From the NCBI GenBank assembly GCA_024278135.1, contig JAJRTU010000322.1:1-37427 (forward strand): a stretch of DNA of 37,427 nt. Reading direction: 5' to 3'. Positions within the stretch are counted from its first letter, which is position 1. Each line of letters begins with the position of its first letter. Of the stretch, positions 10,555 through 20,293 are shown in pieces. Source of the stretch: Gammaproteobacteria bacterium (lineage in GTDB: Bacteria > Pseudomonadota > Gammaproteobacteria > Eutrophobiales > Eutrophobiaceae). The notes beneath the pieces are model-generated. The model ran no database searches, was not told the origin of the DNA, and saw only the letters and a program-made list of their open reading frames with translations. The position numbers were made by a program, and so were the translations under genes.

Positions 10555-12216
10555 TTACTTCGGCGTACAGGGGTGGACAATCAAAGAATTCCTTCCGTAG
10601 CCCAGTAACTCATCATCGCTGATTTTGAAATTATTCATTCTTACCGTGTGATAGCGGTCAAAATACTTCTTCAGGTGCTTCTCAATACCGATATCAAAAT
10701 CCGGTTTGACGGTATGGATGGCACCGGCCGGGGCGCTGACCACCTTCCCGTTCTTTACTACTATTTCCCCGTCCTTAAACACATATTCCGGTTTGGTAAA
10801 CATCTTTTCCTTGTTGGAGTGCTCAGCGTACACAGTGATATCCGCACAGGCGTTCATACCCAGGTGTCCACGATCTGTTAAGCCCAGGCTAAGCGCGGGT
10901 GCGGCTCTGGTCATGATGGCGATCTCATAAAGTGAGTATTCTCTGTCTATACTGCCGAGTACTGATGCCTTGCGTGCACCTTTATTAATGGTGCTCAGTA
11001 CATCATTGCGAAAGGATCTGTCCATTAACAAACGGATCAGATGTGGATACATGGTAAACGGTGCGCCGTTAGGATGATCGGTCGTCAGGAAAATACGCCA
11101 GGGATCGGTGGCCAGTAAAAATATTTCCAGGCCGATACACCATTGCAGGGCGTTGACAAAATTTTTGTCCCGGTAACGGAAAGGAACGACGCCGCAGCCG
11201 GCATCACATTCAATATCCATGCAGACCCATTTATTGGGGTGCGCATGGGCGCTGCCTTTGTGTTGCATCATGGTATCGCCGGATGCGGTGACGGTCTGGC
11301 CGAACATAATCTGGCCGACGTCCAGAGAAATGTTTTTGTTTTTATTCAATGCTTCGGCAATATGCACAGCACCGGAAGAAAATTTTCTATCACCTTCAGC
11401 CCCGTAACTGTGAAACTGAACATGGGTAAGATGTATGGGCAGACCTGCCATGGCTTCAATGGTATTCAGAGTCGTGCCGACATTGCCGGGCACACCGAGA
11501 TTACAACCGTGAACATGCAGGGGATGAGGTACACCCAGATCGTGCAGCGAGCGTGCCAGAACCTTGAGTATTTTTCGCGGGCTGAGATTGTAAAATGAAT
11601 TATAATCATCAAGATCAAGCTTACGCTGATTGAATTTAAACGCGTTAATGCCACCGGGGTTCACTATTTTCACAGCCATTGCCTGTGAGGCATGCATACT
11701 CCAGGCGACGTAATCATTAATCATTTTTTGACTTTTCCTGCCGGCAATGAGCTGCAGGAGGAAGTCATCATTGCCCAACAGATTATAGGCACCGGTATCA
11801 ACAATGGGGGTGTCCGCCATTTCCATGTGTGCCTGACGTGCATTACTTGGGAGCATGGCCGGTTCGAAACAACTGGTGTATCCCATTTCCGCATAACGAT
11901 AACCGGTGGTGAGAGTGGAAGGCGCAACAACGCCGCTTCCAGCCCGGGTGGTGGCCGTGGCTTTTGCCGGATGTTGCTGATGATCCTCTGGCAGCATCAT
12001 ACGGGCGATATTGACTTTGCCGCCACCTATATGCGTGTGAATATCGATACCACCGGCCATGACCACCTTGTCAGTAATATCAACAGTCTTGTGTATGCGT
12101 TCGCTTTTACCCGGTTTGCGTACGATCCTGCCGTCGCGCACATAGATATCGCGCTTTTTCCCCCTGACATTGTGCATGGGGTCATACACAATCCCGCCTT
12201 TCAGTCTTGTCAGCAT
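10555..12216 (-). CDS. fhcA: Formylmethanofuran dehydrogenase/Fhc subunit A (amidohydrolase), paralogue 2
   Basis: GGIDIHTHIGGGKVN, AVKIVNPGG, HPLHVHGCNLG, HLTHVQFHSYG, TTDHPNGAPF: binuclear amidohydrolase ligand motifs retained. Confidence 0.92.
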   Translation of the reverse strand: MLTRLKGGIVYDPMHNVRGKKRDIYVRDGRIVRKPGKSERIHKTVDITDKVVMAGGIDIHTHIGGGKVNIARMMLPEDHQQHPAKATATTRAGSGVVAPSTLTTGYRYAEMGYTSCFEPAMLPSNARQAHMEMADTPIVDTGAYNLLGNDDFLLQLIAGRKSQKMINDYVAWSMHASQAMAVKIVNPGGINAFKFNQRKLDLDDYNSFYNLSPRKILKVLARSLHDLGVPHPLHVHGCNLGVPGNVGTTLNTIEAMAGLPIHLTHVQFHSYGAEGDRKFSSGAVHIAEALNKNKNISLDVGQIMFGQTVTASGDTMMQHKGSAHAHPNKWVCMDIECDAGCGVVPFRYRDKNFVNALQWCIGLEIFLLATDPWRIFLTTDHPNGAPFTMYPHLIRLLMDRSFRNDVLSTINKGARKASVLGSIDREYSLYEIAIMTRAAPALSLGLTDRGHLGMNACADITVYAEHSNKEKMFTKPEYVFKDGEIVVKNGKVVSAPAGAIHTVKPDFDIGIEKHLKKYFDRYHTVRMNNFKISDDELLGYGRNSLIVHPCTPK

Positions 12217-12219
12217 GAT

Positions 12220-13494
12220 CTACATCGCCTGCCTTATTCTGCGCAGGATGGCACTGCCTTCGTACAGGTCAATCTCCCGCAGTTTTTTCAGGGGCAAACT
12301 GACTACGTTATCCGTGCGCAGCAGGTTCCCGCTATGATCGATACCGGGTGTACCGAGCGGGATATATACTTCAGCCTCGTGCGCAGGTCTTTTAGCCGGT
12401 CTCGACAGGACAATCGTAGGCAGGGCTGTACGTGGTACAGCCAGGCTGGTATCAAAGCTGGAGAGCCATAACAGGGCATCTGCCGCCTTCTCGTGAAGAA
12501 TATTTTTTGTTGAAAATGTATGGGGATCATAATCAATCCGGTTTTCATGATAGCTTACCCGCAGAGGAAAACCGCTTTGCCAGGCGCATACGTTCATAAA
12601 AGAGGTTCCGCCATTGTTGCCACCCAGCGAAAGACCTGAAAAACGGGAATGTTGATTAAGTTCTTTCACCAGATCACAAATGCTTTGTATGATGATATCA
12701 CCGTCTGTCGGCGCAAATTCACCGGCATCCCAGATAATGACACCATATTGTGCACTACGGATGCGTTCGACCAGTTTTTTCAGGGACGACAGTTTTCTCG
12801 GTCTGATATTATCAGACTGAATACGGGTATCGTTGAGCAGGGCACGAATGATCGCGATAGTTTCATTCATTTCCTTTTTAGTGCACTTGATATGTGCCGG
12901 TCTGCGTCCACCGGGATGGATGCCCGCCCGGGTGTTCAGTTCGTCACCGATATAGACGATGTCACGGGCGTTCTTTTTCAGCCCTGCAAGTGATGACTGG
13001 TTCCAGATAAAGCGTTCGAAAAATCGCGGGTAATGGCTGACAGCATCGGTGCCAATAAAAATAATCAGGTCGGCACGGTTTTTCAACTCAGTCAGTGTGG
13101 TCATAATCCAGCCCCTGTTTTGCAGTACAAGCGTGTTATTCATCATACCATCACCGTGGACATGATCGATGATCGCGCCGGATTTTTCAGCCAGCGCCAT
13201 CAGCTCCCGACTGCCGGCTACGTCCGTGCTACTTCCTGCAAACAGAGCTTGTTTTGCTCTGGACAGGATGGAGGCGGCATGCTTTATTGCTGCATCAATG
13301 GAAACACGCTCACCGTGAATGGCCGCCGCTACAGTCGGCTCATGCCGTTCAAAATTCCTGATAGCCCTGGCACAACCATGAGCTGTGACAGAGAGCTTGT
13401 TGGCTTCATTTTTGACAGACAGATCATCGCACAACAGACTGCAAAACGGGCAGGTGACGTCCTTGATGAGTCTTGATGGGTGATTTGAAGACAT
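12220..13494 (-). CDS. fhcB: Formyltransferase/hydrolase complex subunit B, paralogue 2 (predicted redox-inactive)
   Basis: FwdB-like; TCPFCSLLCDD plus downstream Cys retained, but VCHGPS-equivalent is HVHGDG and the RGHGN-equivalent is LGGNN. Confidence 0.87.
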   Translation of the reverse strand: MSSNHPSRLIKDVTCPFCSLLCDDLSVKNEANKLSVTAHGCARAIRNFERHEPTVAAAIHGERVSIDAAIKHAASILSRAKQALFAGSSTDVAGSRELMALAEKSGAIIDHVHGDGMMNNTLVLQNRGWIMTTLTELKNRADLIIFIGTDAVSHYPRFFERFIWNQSSLAGLKKNARDIVYIGDELNTRAGIHPGGRRPAHIKCTKKEMNETIAIIRALLNDTRIQSDNIRPRKLSSLKKLVERIRSAQYGVIIWDAGEFAPTDGDIIIQSICDLVKELNQHSRFSGLSLGGNNGGTSFMNVCAWQSGFPLRVSYHENRIDYDPHTFSTKNILHEKAADALLWLSSFDTSLAVPRTALPTIVLSRPAKRPAHEAEVYIPLGTPGIDHSGNLLRTDNVVSLPLKKLREIDLYEGSAILRRIRQAM

Positions 13495-13609
13495 GAGAGG
13501 AAACGATCCTGAATATCAGCAAACGGATTGGGTTAACGGGAAACGAGGCCTGCCGCCAAAGAATTCGTTGACATATCCTGCCACAAAGTGGCAAGAGCAG
13601 GCAGCACTG

Positions 13610-14986
13610 CTAGTCCAGCAGCTCAAGCATTTCAGCGATGTAGGTATACTTCTCTCGGGGTTTGTTTTTAGGTCGACCTCGATCAATTTCGCTTTGATCG
13701 ATTTTTTTCCATTCCTCAAAATTGACATAGCGAACGCTCCTGGATTGTAATAATTTGCACACCCCGTCGGCGCCGCTTTTTTCTGATCCGGTATCAAGCA
13801 TTTCCAGATCATCCAGCAAGGATTTAACTGTTGCAACGCTATCTGCACGGTTGGTGCCAATGATACCAGTTGGCCCCCGTTTAATCCAACCACTCACATA
13901 TAAACCTGAAATGGGCTGACCATTCTCTGTTATCCGGCCATCCTCATTGGTGATCACACCCTTGCGATCATCAAAGGGCAGACCGGGCAGGGGGACACCG
14001 CGATAGCCAATGCTTCTAAATAGAAGTCCCGTCTCCAGCTCCAGTGTTTCGCCAGTACCCCTGGCAGATTGTTGCAGGGGCTCACCGACAAGTTGGTTAC
14101 GTTCTAATATTACCTTTTCCAGTCGTTCAGTGCCGATTAATTCTTTGGGACTTTTTAGAAAGGTGAACTGGCAACGGCGTGGTTTACTGGAATCGCTGAT
14201 AGCGGAAAAGCGGGCTAATTGCTCCACTATTTTTCGCTGGACAGAATTTGACTTGTCGGCCAGTTCGATTTCACTTGCCGGGTTTAACTGCAGTTCCTCG
14301 CTGTCAATAGTGGTCTGGCATATTTCCAGGTTTCCAAACTCCCTCAACTCCTTCGGGGTAAACTTGACCTGGGCGGGCCCACGTCGACCTACTACCACTA
14401 TTTCCTGAACCTTGCTGTCAGCAAGCGCATCCAGAGCATGTTCGGCAATATCGGTATGTTTTAACTCATCAACGGACTTGGCTAGAATACGGGCCACGTC
14501 AGCAGCGACGTTGCCCTGGCCAATGATGACGGCCCTTTCACAACCAAGATCAAAGTGTCGGTCACGATAATCTGTATGGCCATTATACCAGCCGACAAAT
14601 TCAGTCGCAGTATGACTTCCGATCAGGTCTTCTCCGGGGATACCCAGTTTGCGATCAGACTCTGCACCGTTGGCGAAGATGACCGCGTGATGTGTGTCAG
14701 ATAACTCTTCTACACTGATATCCTCGCCGACGGTGACGTTGGCAAGCAGATTGAATTCAGGTGATTCCGCGATCCTGGCGTATACCTGAATTACCTGTTT
14801 GAGTTTGGCGTGATCCGGTGCGACGCCGCTGCGCACCAGGCCATAAGGAACAGGCAGGCGTTCCAGCATAGTAATAGTGACGTTGACATCAGATTTTAAC
14901 AGTGCTTCCGCCGCATAAAAACCACTTGGGCCACTGCCCACGATAGCGACGAGCAGGGGATGTTGTTTAGAACCAGGATGTGACAT
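13610..14986 (-). CDS. Ferredoxin-NADP+ reductase, adrenodoxin reductase/FprA type
   Basis: VAIVGSGPSGFYAAEALLK FAD motif, LPVPYGLVRSGVAPDH, IGQGNVAADVARIL NADP motif, GWIKRGPTGIIGTNRADS. Confidence 0.93.
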   Translation of the reverse strand: MSHPGSKQHPLLVAIVGSGPSGFYAAEALLKSDVNVTITMLERLPVPYGLVRSGVAPDHAKLKQVIQVYARIAESPEFNLLANVTVGEDISVEELSDTHHAVIFANGAESDRKLGIPGEDLIGSHTATEFVGWYNGHTDYRDRHFDLGCERAVIIGQGNVAADVARILAKSVDELKHTDIAEHALDALADSKVQEIVVVGRRGPAQVKFTPKELREFGNLEICQTTIDSEELQLNPASEIELADKSNSVQRKIVEQLARFSAISDSSKPRRCQFTFLKSPKELIGTERLEKVILERNQLVGEPLQQSARGTGETLELETGLLFRSIGYRGVPLPGLPFDDRKGVITNEDGRITENGQPISGLYVSGWIKRGPTGIIGTNRADSVATVKSLLDDLEMLDTGSEKSGADGVCKLLQSRSVRYVNFEEWKKIDQSEIDRGRPKNKPREKYTYIAEMLELLD

Positions 14987-15064
14987 GCTTAATGGTTAAC
15001 CTTATAGAATATCGGGCAGCCGCCCCCGCCCGGGGGGCCACTGCCAGGCTGGAACAGCGGTGAA

Positions 15065-15370
15065 TTAGAACCCCAGTTCAGTCTTTCTGTCATCGGCACC
15101 TGGCAGAGGTTCCATCTTATCTTCACAGACAGGGAGATCCCTGGCGCGTTCAGCATTGATGGCAATCCATTCTTCCATTCCTTCTGGCAGATCATCGACT
15201 TCATAGATCGCTTCGACGGGGCACTCGGGAATACAGGCACTACAGTCTATACAAACATCCGGATCGATATACAACATGTCGTCGTCGTAGTGAAAACATT
15301 CTACTGGACAAACTGTAACGCAATCCGTGAAACGGCAGCTTTTGCAGTTTTCTGTGACTATGGTTGTCAT
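15065..15370 (-). CDS. fdxA: 7Fe (3Fe-4S/4Fe-4S) ferredoxin, FdxA type
   Basis: NCKSCRFTDCVTVCPVECFHYDDDMLYIDPDVCIDCSACIPECPVEAIY typical of Azotobacter FdI-type ferredoxins. Confidence 0.93.
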   Translation of the reverse strand: MTTIVTENCKSCRFTDCVTVCPVECFHYDDDMLYIDPDVCIDCSACIPECPVEAIYEVDDLPEGMEEWIAINAERARDLPVCEDKMEPLPGADDRKTELGF

Positions 15371-15410
15371 TCTTATCTCCTACGATAATAGTTAATACGA
15401 ATTCGTTTTT

Positions 15411-16220
15411 TCAGTCATGATACAACAAAATTTCACCCCGGTTTAACTCGATTATATCACCACACCATCGCGCATAGCGCCCCATAATTTGCTGTTCACG
15501 GATGTCCAGCCCCAAAGTTTGAAGATAGAGCAGATACAACCTTAAATAAACGGGCTGGTAGACACAGGAGTAGCTGAAAGTGGGCAGCAGTCTGGTTTTG
15601 TTCATGGAAACAAGTGTGCCTCGACGCATCCCGGCACCGCTTCTGATGCCCGGCTCACCCAGCACAATAATCGTACCGGCAAGCATGTTGACGCCGGTAA
15701 AATCACCGCTATTGCCACCGACGACGATCAAGCCATTTCTCATGGCGTGGCCGACTTCATTTTGGGCATTGCCATGCACGATGATTTCGCCTCCCTGGAT
15801 ACCAGCGGGACTCCCCCTGTAGGCACTGCCCAGCATATGGCCGACATTGCCCTTGATCTGTATGCGGCCACCACGCATTTCCGGTGCCACCCAGTCGCCG
15901 GCATTGCCTTCCACCATAATTTCACCGCCGCACATGGCCGCACCGAGATGAGCACCAACGTCCCCGACGATATGTAATTGACCAAAGCTCATGTCGGCGC
16001 CGATATGCTTGATGCGGGACAGATCACCATCGACCTGGATGCGCTCGTTCTTTTCGCCTTCCACTTTAAAAAAATCACCGATACAGCAGGGCTCGTTACC
16101 ATGTTGTACGAGCTGCTTTTCAATCTCCGTCGTCGTCAATGTCGCCAGTTTGTCCGGGCTGATGACAGCAGCTTCCAATGGTACCTCGGGAAGAGTATGC
16201 AATGTTAAGGTCGTATTCAT
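15411..16220 (-). CDS. fhcC: Formyltransferase/hydrolase complex subunit C, paralogue 1
   Basis: FwdC Gly-rich repeats (GAAMCGGEIMVEGNAGDWVAPEMRGGRIQIKGNVGHMLG); 4-bp overlap with fhcD1. Confidence 0.93.
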   Translation of the reverse strand: MNTTLTLHTLPEVPLEAAVISPDKLATLTTTEIEKQLVQHGNEPCCIGDFFKVEGEKNERIQVDGDLSRIKHIGADMSFGQLHIVGDVGAHLGAAMCGGEIMVEGNAGDWVAPEMRGGRIQIKGNVGHMLGSAYRGSPAGIQGGEIIVHGNAQNEVGHAMRNGLIVVGGNSGDFTGVNMLAGTIIVLGEPGIRSGAGMRRGTLVSMNKTRLLPTFSYSCVYQPVYLRLYLLYLQTLGLDIREQQIMGRYARWCGDIIELNRGEILLYHD

Positions 16221-17116
16221 GCCGGGTCACCGTCCATCAGGCTGTGCAGTTCGATTTTATACTGGCCGAGATTACCGCCGTAATTACCGGCTGATATACG
16301 TTTGATACCCGGCCTTGCCGCTGCCTGCATACCGACTCGCATGGCGTTTCGAACGGCAGATTCATCAAGACCATCAACAACAATTTCCAGTACACAATTT
16401 ATATCGGAATCCAGTGCTGAATCGGGTTTTATTCCACGCAGGGTGGGGCAGTAGCTGTCATTGGTTGAGGCCATCAGGGATTTGTAGCGCGAACCCACTT
16501 TACTGCCACTGCGGACAACGCCATCAGGGAAGGGCAGGATCACACCTTCGACAGAACGCATCGCCCGGGTCGCGGCGTTGACGGCACGTAGTGTTGTTTT
16601 CATATCTTTGCCAAGGAGTATAAGGTTGCCACCTCCTACTGCCTCCTGTATGCCAAAACGGTCATCTACCAGAAACTCGCCGTCCATCACCGGGATACGC
16701 CAAAGACGTTGACCCGCCAGTTTTTTACTGATTTGCAGGCCATCACCAAAGTAGCGTAACTGGCCGCCGACCACGACAGATTCTTCGCTATCAAGCCCGC
16801 TGTAGCAGGCCGTTGTCGGGCAGGTCATCACGCATTGACCGACACGTTCGACCAGGCGTTTGCCGATGCCCTTGCTGTCCATGGTGAATAACAGGACACG
16901 TACTCCAGGTCGTCGATCAGGTGTTTCATCGGCGGGCATTTCACTTTCGATACCTGCTTCACACTTGCAGCCGATGACGGAGGTGGCAAAACCGGTCATG
17001 GAATTCGCCGCCGCCATAGCCCATTGTCGTGTCTCGGCCGTGATCACTATTCGTGTCGCCCACATTTTGAAGGCTTCGGCGAAGGTGTCATCAATTTGAG
17101 TTGACTTTATTTTCAT
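16217..17116 (-). CDS. fhcD: Formylmethanofuran:H4MPT formyltransferase, paralogue 1
   Basis: IDDTFAEAFKMWATRIVITAET, CVMTCPTTACYSGLD, VVRSGSKVGSRYKSLMASTND. Confidence 0.95.
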   Translation of the reverse strand: MKIKSTQIDDTFAEAFKMWATRIVITAETRQWAMAAANSMTGFATSVIGCKCEAGIESEMPADETPDRRPGVRVLLFTMDSKGIGKRLVERVGQCVMTCPTTACYSGLDSEESVVVGGQLRYFGDGLQISKKLAGQRLWRIPVMDGEFLVDDRFGIQEAVGGGNLILLGKDMKTTLRAVNAATRAMRSVEGVILPFPDGVVRSGSKVGSRYKSLMASTNDSYCPTLRGIKPDSALDSDINCVLEIVVDGLDESAVRNAMRVGMQAAARPGIKRISAGNYGGNLGQYKIELHSLMDGDPA

Positions 17117-17201
17117 TATTTAAAATAAGTTACCGATATTTTTGTAAAGATTTGTAAATCCAATACCCGATCTTTTTTCTCTCAAAAATGCTGGAGCAGG
17201 C

Positions 17202-18848
17202 TCACTGTTGATTTACTGTTGGAATAATTTCATGGTCCCCCAGATAATTATCGTCGATCGCATAATTATCGAACTCAACAGAATAATAGTCTTCGAAGAA
17301 AGGTTTAACAGAGTCAACTATGGTGCCGTCATAATCGGGTGCCACATGTAGAATACGGCCACTGTGATCTTCACGAAATTCATGATTGGCAATAACAGCA
17401 ATGCCGGATTTGAAAACATAACGCGGTGCATTGAACATTAATTCCTTGTCTTCCTGATCATCATAGATGGTGATATCCGCATCGGCTCCGACACCGAGAT
17501 GACCCTTGTTGTTCAGACCTAGACACCTGGCCGGGCCGGCACGGGTGATGATGGCAATTTCGTTTAGCGTATATTCCCGGTCGATATCCGGTAACAGAGT
17601 GCGATTAATGGCCTTCTTGTTGGCACGTGACAGCTCTTCTTTTCTGAATGCGCTGTCCATCAATAATTTAATCAACTTGGGGTAATTCATGAATGAGCCG
17701 CCGTTAGGGTGATCAGTGGATAAAATGATGCGCCAGGGATCTTCCGAGAGTAGAAACAATTCCAGCCCTATGGCCCACTGCAGGGCATGCACATAGATGT
17801 GTTCCTGATAAGCGAAGGGGATAATGCCACAGCCACTCTCACACTCGGTATCGGCATTGACCCATTTTCCTTTGGTAATGCCACGCAGCATATAGGCCAG
17901 CGGTGCATCGGCTGTCATGATGGTAGACTTGCCAAACATCACCTGACCCACGTCGCAAGAAATATTCGGATGACTGTTGACGTAGTCGGCAATCTCCTGC
18001 GCGGCGGAGGTCGGATTCTTGCCCAGCTCGCCGGCGTAACTGTGGAACTGGATATGGGCAAGGTGCGCGCGCCGGTCACCTGCCGTGCGCATGGTTTCAA
18101 GCGTGGTATTGAAATTACCGCTATGGCCGAGATTATTGCAGTGGATATGCGGCGGATGGGGCAGCCCCATCTCACCTGCCACATCAATAAAGGCATCGAT
18201 TATTTGCCGTGGGCTGATATCCGTGGCATCCAGTTTTTCGTCTATGTCGGATACATTGGAATTACGCCGGCCTTTCCAGGGTTCATCACCTCCTGGATTC
18301 ACCAGTTTGACCGTGTAGGCATTGGTGGAATTGATCCACCAGGCGACAGCGTGTTTGAATTCCTCCTGGCGACCTTCTTTTAATAATTGATTCAGAAAGA
18401 TATTATTGCCCAACAGGACATAGAAGCCTTTATCGATTACCGGTGTGTCGTGTAATTCTTCCAGTGTATGGCGGGCCCCTATCGGGGTGACTGCCGCTTC
18501 CATCGCCGTAGTGTAACCCAGCGTGGCATAACGATAGCCGGTGGCGAACGTGGACGGGACGGTGCCACCGCTGCCGGAACGCGTGTGCAGTGTGCCGGGA
18601 TGGGGATCGTGACGGTGATCTTCCGGTTGTAATTTACGTGCTAAATTGACCTTGGAGCCCGCGATATGGCAATGAATATCTACTCCGCCGGGCATGATGA
18701 CCATGCCGTGAGCATCTATCTTCAGCGCGTCAGCCGGGACGGAATCAACAATTTTTCCATCTTCAATACAGATGTCCTGTAGCAGGCCATCAACATTGTT
18801 GATGGGGTCATAAACTTTCCCGTTGGTGATACGGATATAAGATGCCAT
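17202..18848 (-). CDS. fhcA: Formylmethanofuran dehydrogenase/Fhc subunit A, paralogue 1
   Basis: GGVDIHCHIAGSKVN, TVKLVNPGGDEPW, HPPHIHCNNLG, HLAHIQFHSY, STDHPNGGSF. Confidence 0.95.
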   Translation of the reverse strand: MASYIRITNGKVYDPINNVDGLLQDICIEDGKIVDSVPADALKIDAHGMVIMPGGVDIHCHIAGSKVNLARKLQPEDHRHDPHPGTLHTRSGSGGTVPSTFATGYRYATLGYTTAMEAAVTPIGARHTLEELHDTPVIDKGFYVLLGNNIFLNQLLKEGRQEEFKHAVAWWINSTNAYTVKLVNPGGDEPWKGRRNSNVSDIDEKLDATDISPRQIIDAFIDVAGEMGLPHPPHIHCNNLGHSGNFNTTLETMRTAGDRRAHLAHIQFHSYAGELGKNPTSAAQEIADYVNSHPNISCDVGQVMFGKSTIMTADAPLAYMLRGITKGKWVNADTECESGCGIIPFAYQEHIYVHALQWAIGLELFLLSEDPWRIILSTDHPNGGSFMNYPKLIKLLMDSAFRKEELSRANKKAINRTLLPDIDREYTLNEIAIITRAGPARCLGLNNKGHLGVGADADITIYDDQEDKELMFNAPRYVFKSGIAVIANHEFREDHSGRILHVAPDYDGTIVDSVKPFFEDYYSVEFDNYAIDDNYLGDHEIIPTVNQQ

Positions 18849-18897
18849 TAAATTCTCAAACCTGAAATGATTGTTTATTAACGTGTTGTCAAATAGT

Positions 18898-20256
18898 TTA
18901 CTTCAACGGTGCGGCGACTTTTGCGGTGCCCGTTCCCCGCGCCTGGTATTTTGCTGTCACCAGCTCATGTACCCGTTTACACAAGGGCGTCAGTATGTCT
19001 TCATCAGATGGAAACGGTGATTCAAAAGCCGGGCGCAGCGTTATCGGCACATCGTCCATGCGATAAACGGTGCCCCCCGTGTTAATGCCGTAGGTGGAGG
19101 TACGAAAGGCAACATGGGCCAGCCTGCTGGTTTCTGTCTCCTTGGTGTCGAAAGATATCACCGGAATTCTGTGCAGTTGATCAATGGCTGCCTGCGGGAA
19201 GTTGGCAGCAGGATCACTGGCGATAATCATGGCCGCATCTGCATCACCTCTGATCAGCGTATCTACTGTGGTAAATTCGCCGGGATTGAAGCGCGGGTAG
19301 CCCATGCTGAAATTAACTCCAAAGGGGTAGCCGGTTTGCCAGGCAACAACATTGTCCGCGCCTGTCACGTTGCCATGTCCGCGAACCGGCTTGGCAACAA
19401 AATGGGTAAATTCATTCAGATCCGTTGCCAGTGCCATGATGGCGCCGGAATTAAAATGGCGCCCTCTGGTCATCGTCAGACCCATACCCATAAACAGCAC
19501 GCCATAGTTGCAGTTTTTCATCTTATCCACTAAATCTTCCAGCGCCTCCAGTGATATACCGGTTTCTTCTTCAATGGAAGCATCGACAGCGTGGCCTTTT
19601 ACCAATGCCCGCAAAGCCCAGGCCATTTCAAAGTCCTTGCCGGGTTTCACCTGCAGGAAAATATTGGCGACGGGGGTACTGGGGGTTCTGCGGACATCCA
19701 CGATGACCACGGTGCGATCTTTCTTGCCGTTGGGCGTAAACATGCCTTTGGGTGTTACGGTGTAGCGGGTGAAGTGGCGGGGATGGGATTCCGCCGGATT
19801 GCCGCCCCAGTACATAACAAAGTCAGCGCGATTTTTCACTTCACCCAGTGTCATGGTGCTCTCGCCGACACCCTGAAAGGCCAGGCCGGAAGGACCATGA
19901 CAGACGGAAGTGGTGGTATCGATGGTGCCGCGAATGTAGTCCGTGATCGCGACTGCCTGTCGTTGTGCCTCACAGGTGGTGTCGCTGAGGCCATAGGTGA
20001 TGGGGAACCTGGCTTTGGTCAGCACCTGAGCGGCCTCTTCAATGGCGGCTTCGACGCTGACTTCTTCGCCATCAATCATGGCTGCCGGTCCTGACTGGAT
20101 AGTATGTTCTGCAAACCAGGCACGCCCCAGAACGCAGGCATTTTTGGCTTTGGTGATTTGCTTTTTATCGAGATCGACGGTCAATTCCATATCATCACAG
20201 ACACAACCGCAAAATGTGCAGGTAGCGTTCTTTACAGTCCTGATGTTTTCACTCAT
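18898..20256 (-). CDS. fhcB: Formylmethanofuran dehydrogenase-like subunit B, paralogue 1, with archaeal-like redox motifs
   Basis: ATCTFCGCVCDD, NACVLG, TSVCHGPSGLAFQGVG, VRGHGNVTGADNVVAWQTGYPFGV. Confidence 0.93.
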   Translation of the reverse strand: MSENIRTVKNATCTFCGCVCDDMELTVDLDKKQITKAKNACVLGRAWFAEHTIQSGPAAMIDGEEVSVEAAIEEAAQVLTKARFPITYGLSDTTCEAQRQAVAITDYIRGTIDTTTSVCHGPSGLAFQGVGESTMTLGEVKNRADFVMYWGGNPAESHPRHFTRYTVTPKGMFTPNGKKDRTVVIVDVRRTPSTPVANIFLQVKPGKDFEMAWALRALVKGHAVDASIEEETGISLEALEDLVDKMKNCNYGVLFMGMGLTMTRGRHFNSGAIMALATDLNEFTHFVAKPVRGHGNVTGADNVVAWQTGYPFGVNFSMGYPRFNPGEFTTVDTLIRGDADAAMIIASDPAANFPQAAIDQLHRIPVISFDTKETETSRLAHVAFRTSTYGINTGGTVYRMDDVPITLRPAFESPFPSDEDILTPLCKRVHELVTAKYQARGTGTAKVAAPLK

Positions 20257-20293
20257 GTCTTCGTCTCGTCATGTCTGGTGTGAATTGAGTTTA

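Noticed and set aside
11692-12471. 259-aa plus-strand ORF antisense to fhcA2/fhcB2
   Set aside because: Antisense shadow of well-supported coding genes; no recognisable domain and no independent start context.
17787-18383. 198-aa plus-strand ORF antisense to fhcA1
   Set aside because: Shadow ORF; fhcA1 on the opposite strand is unambiguous.
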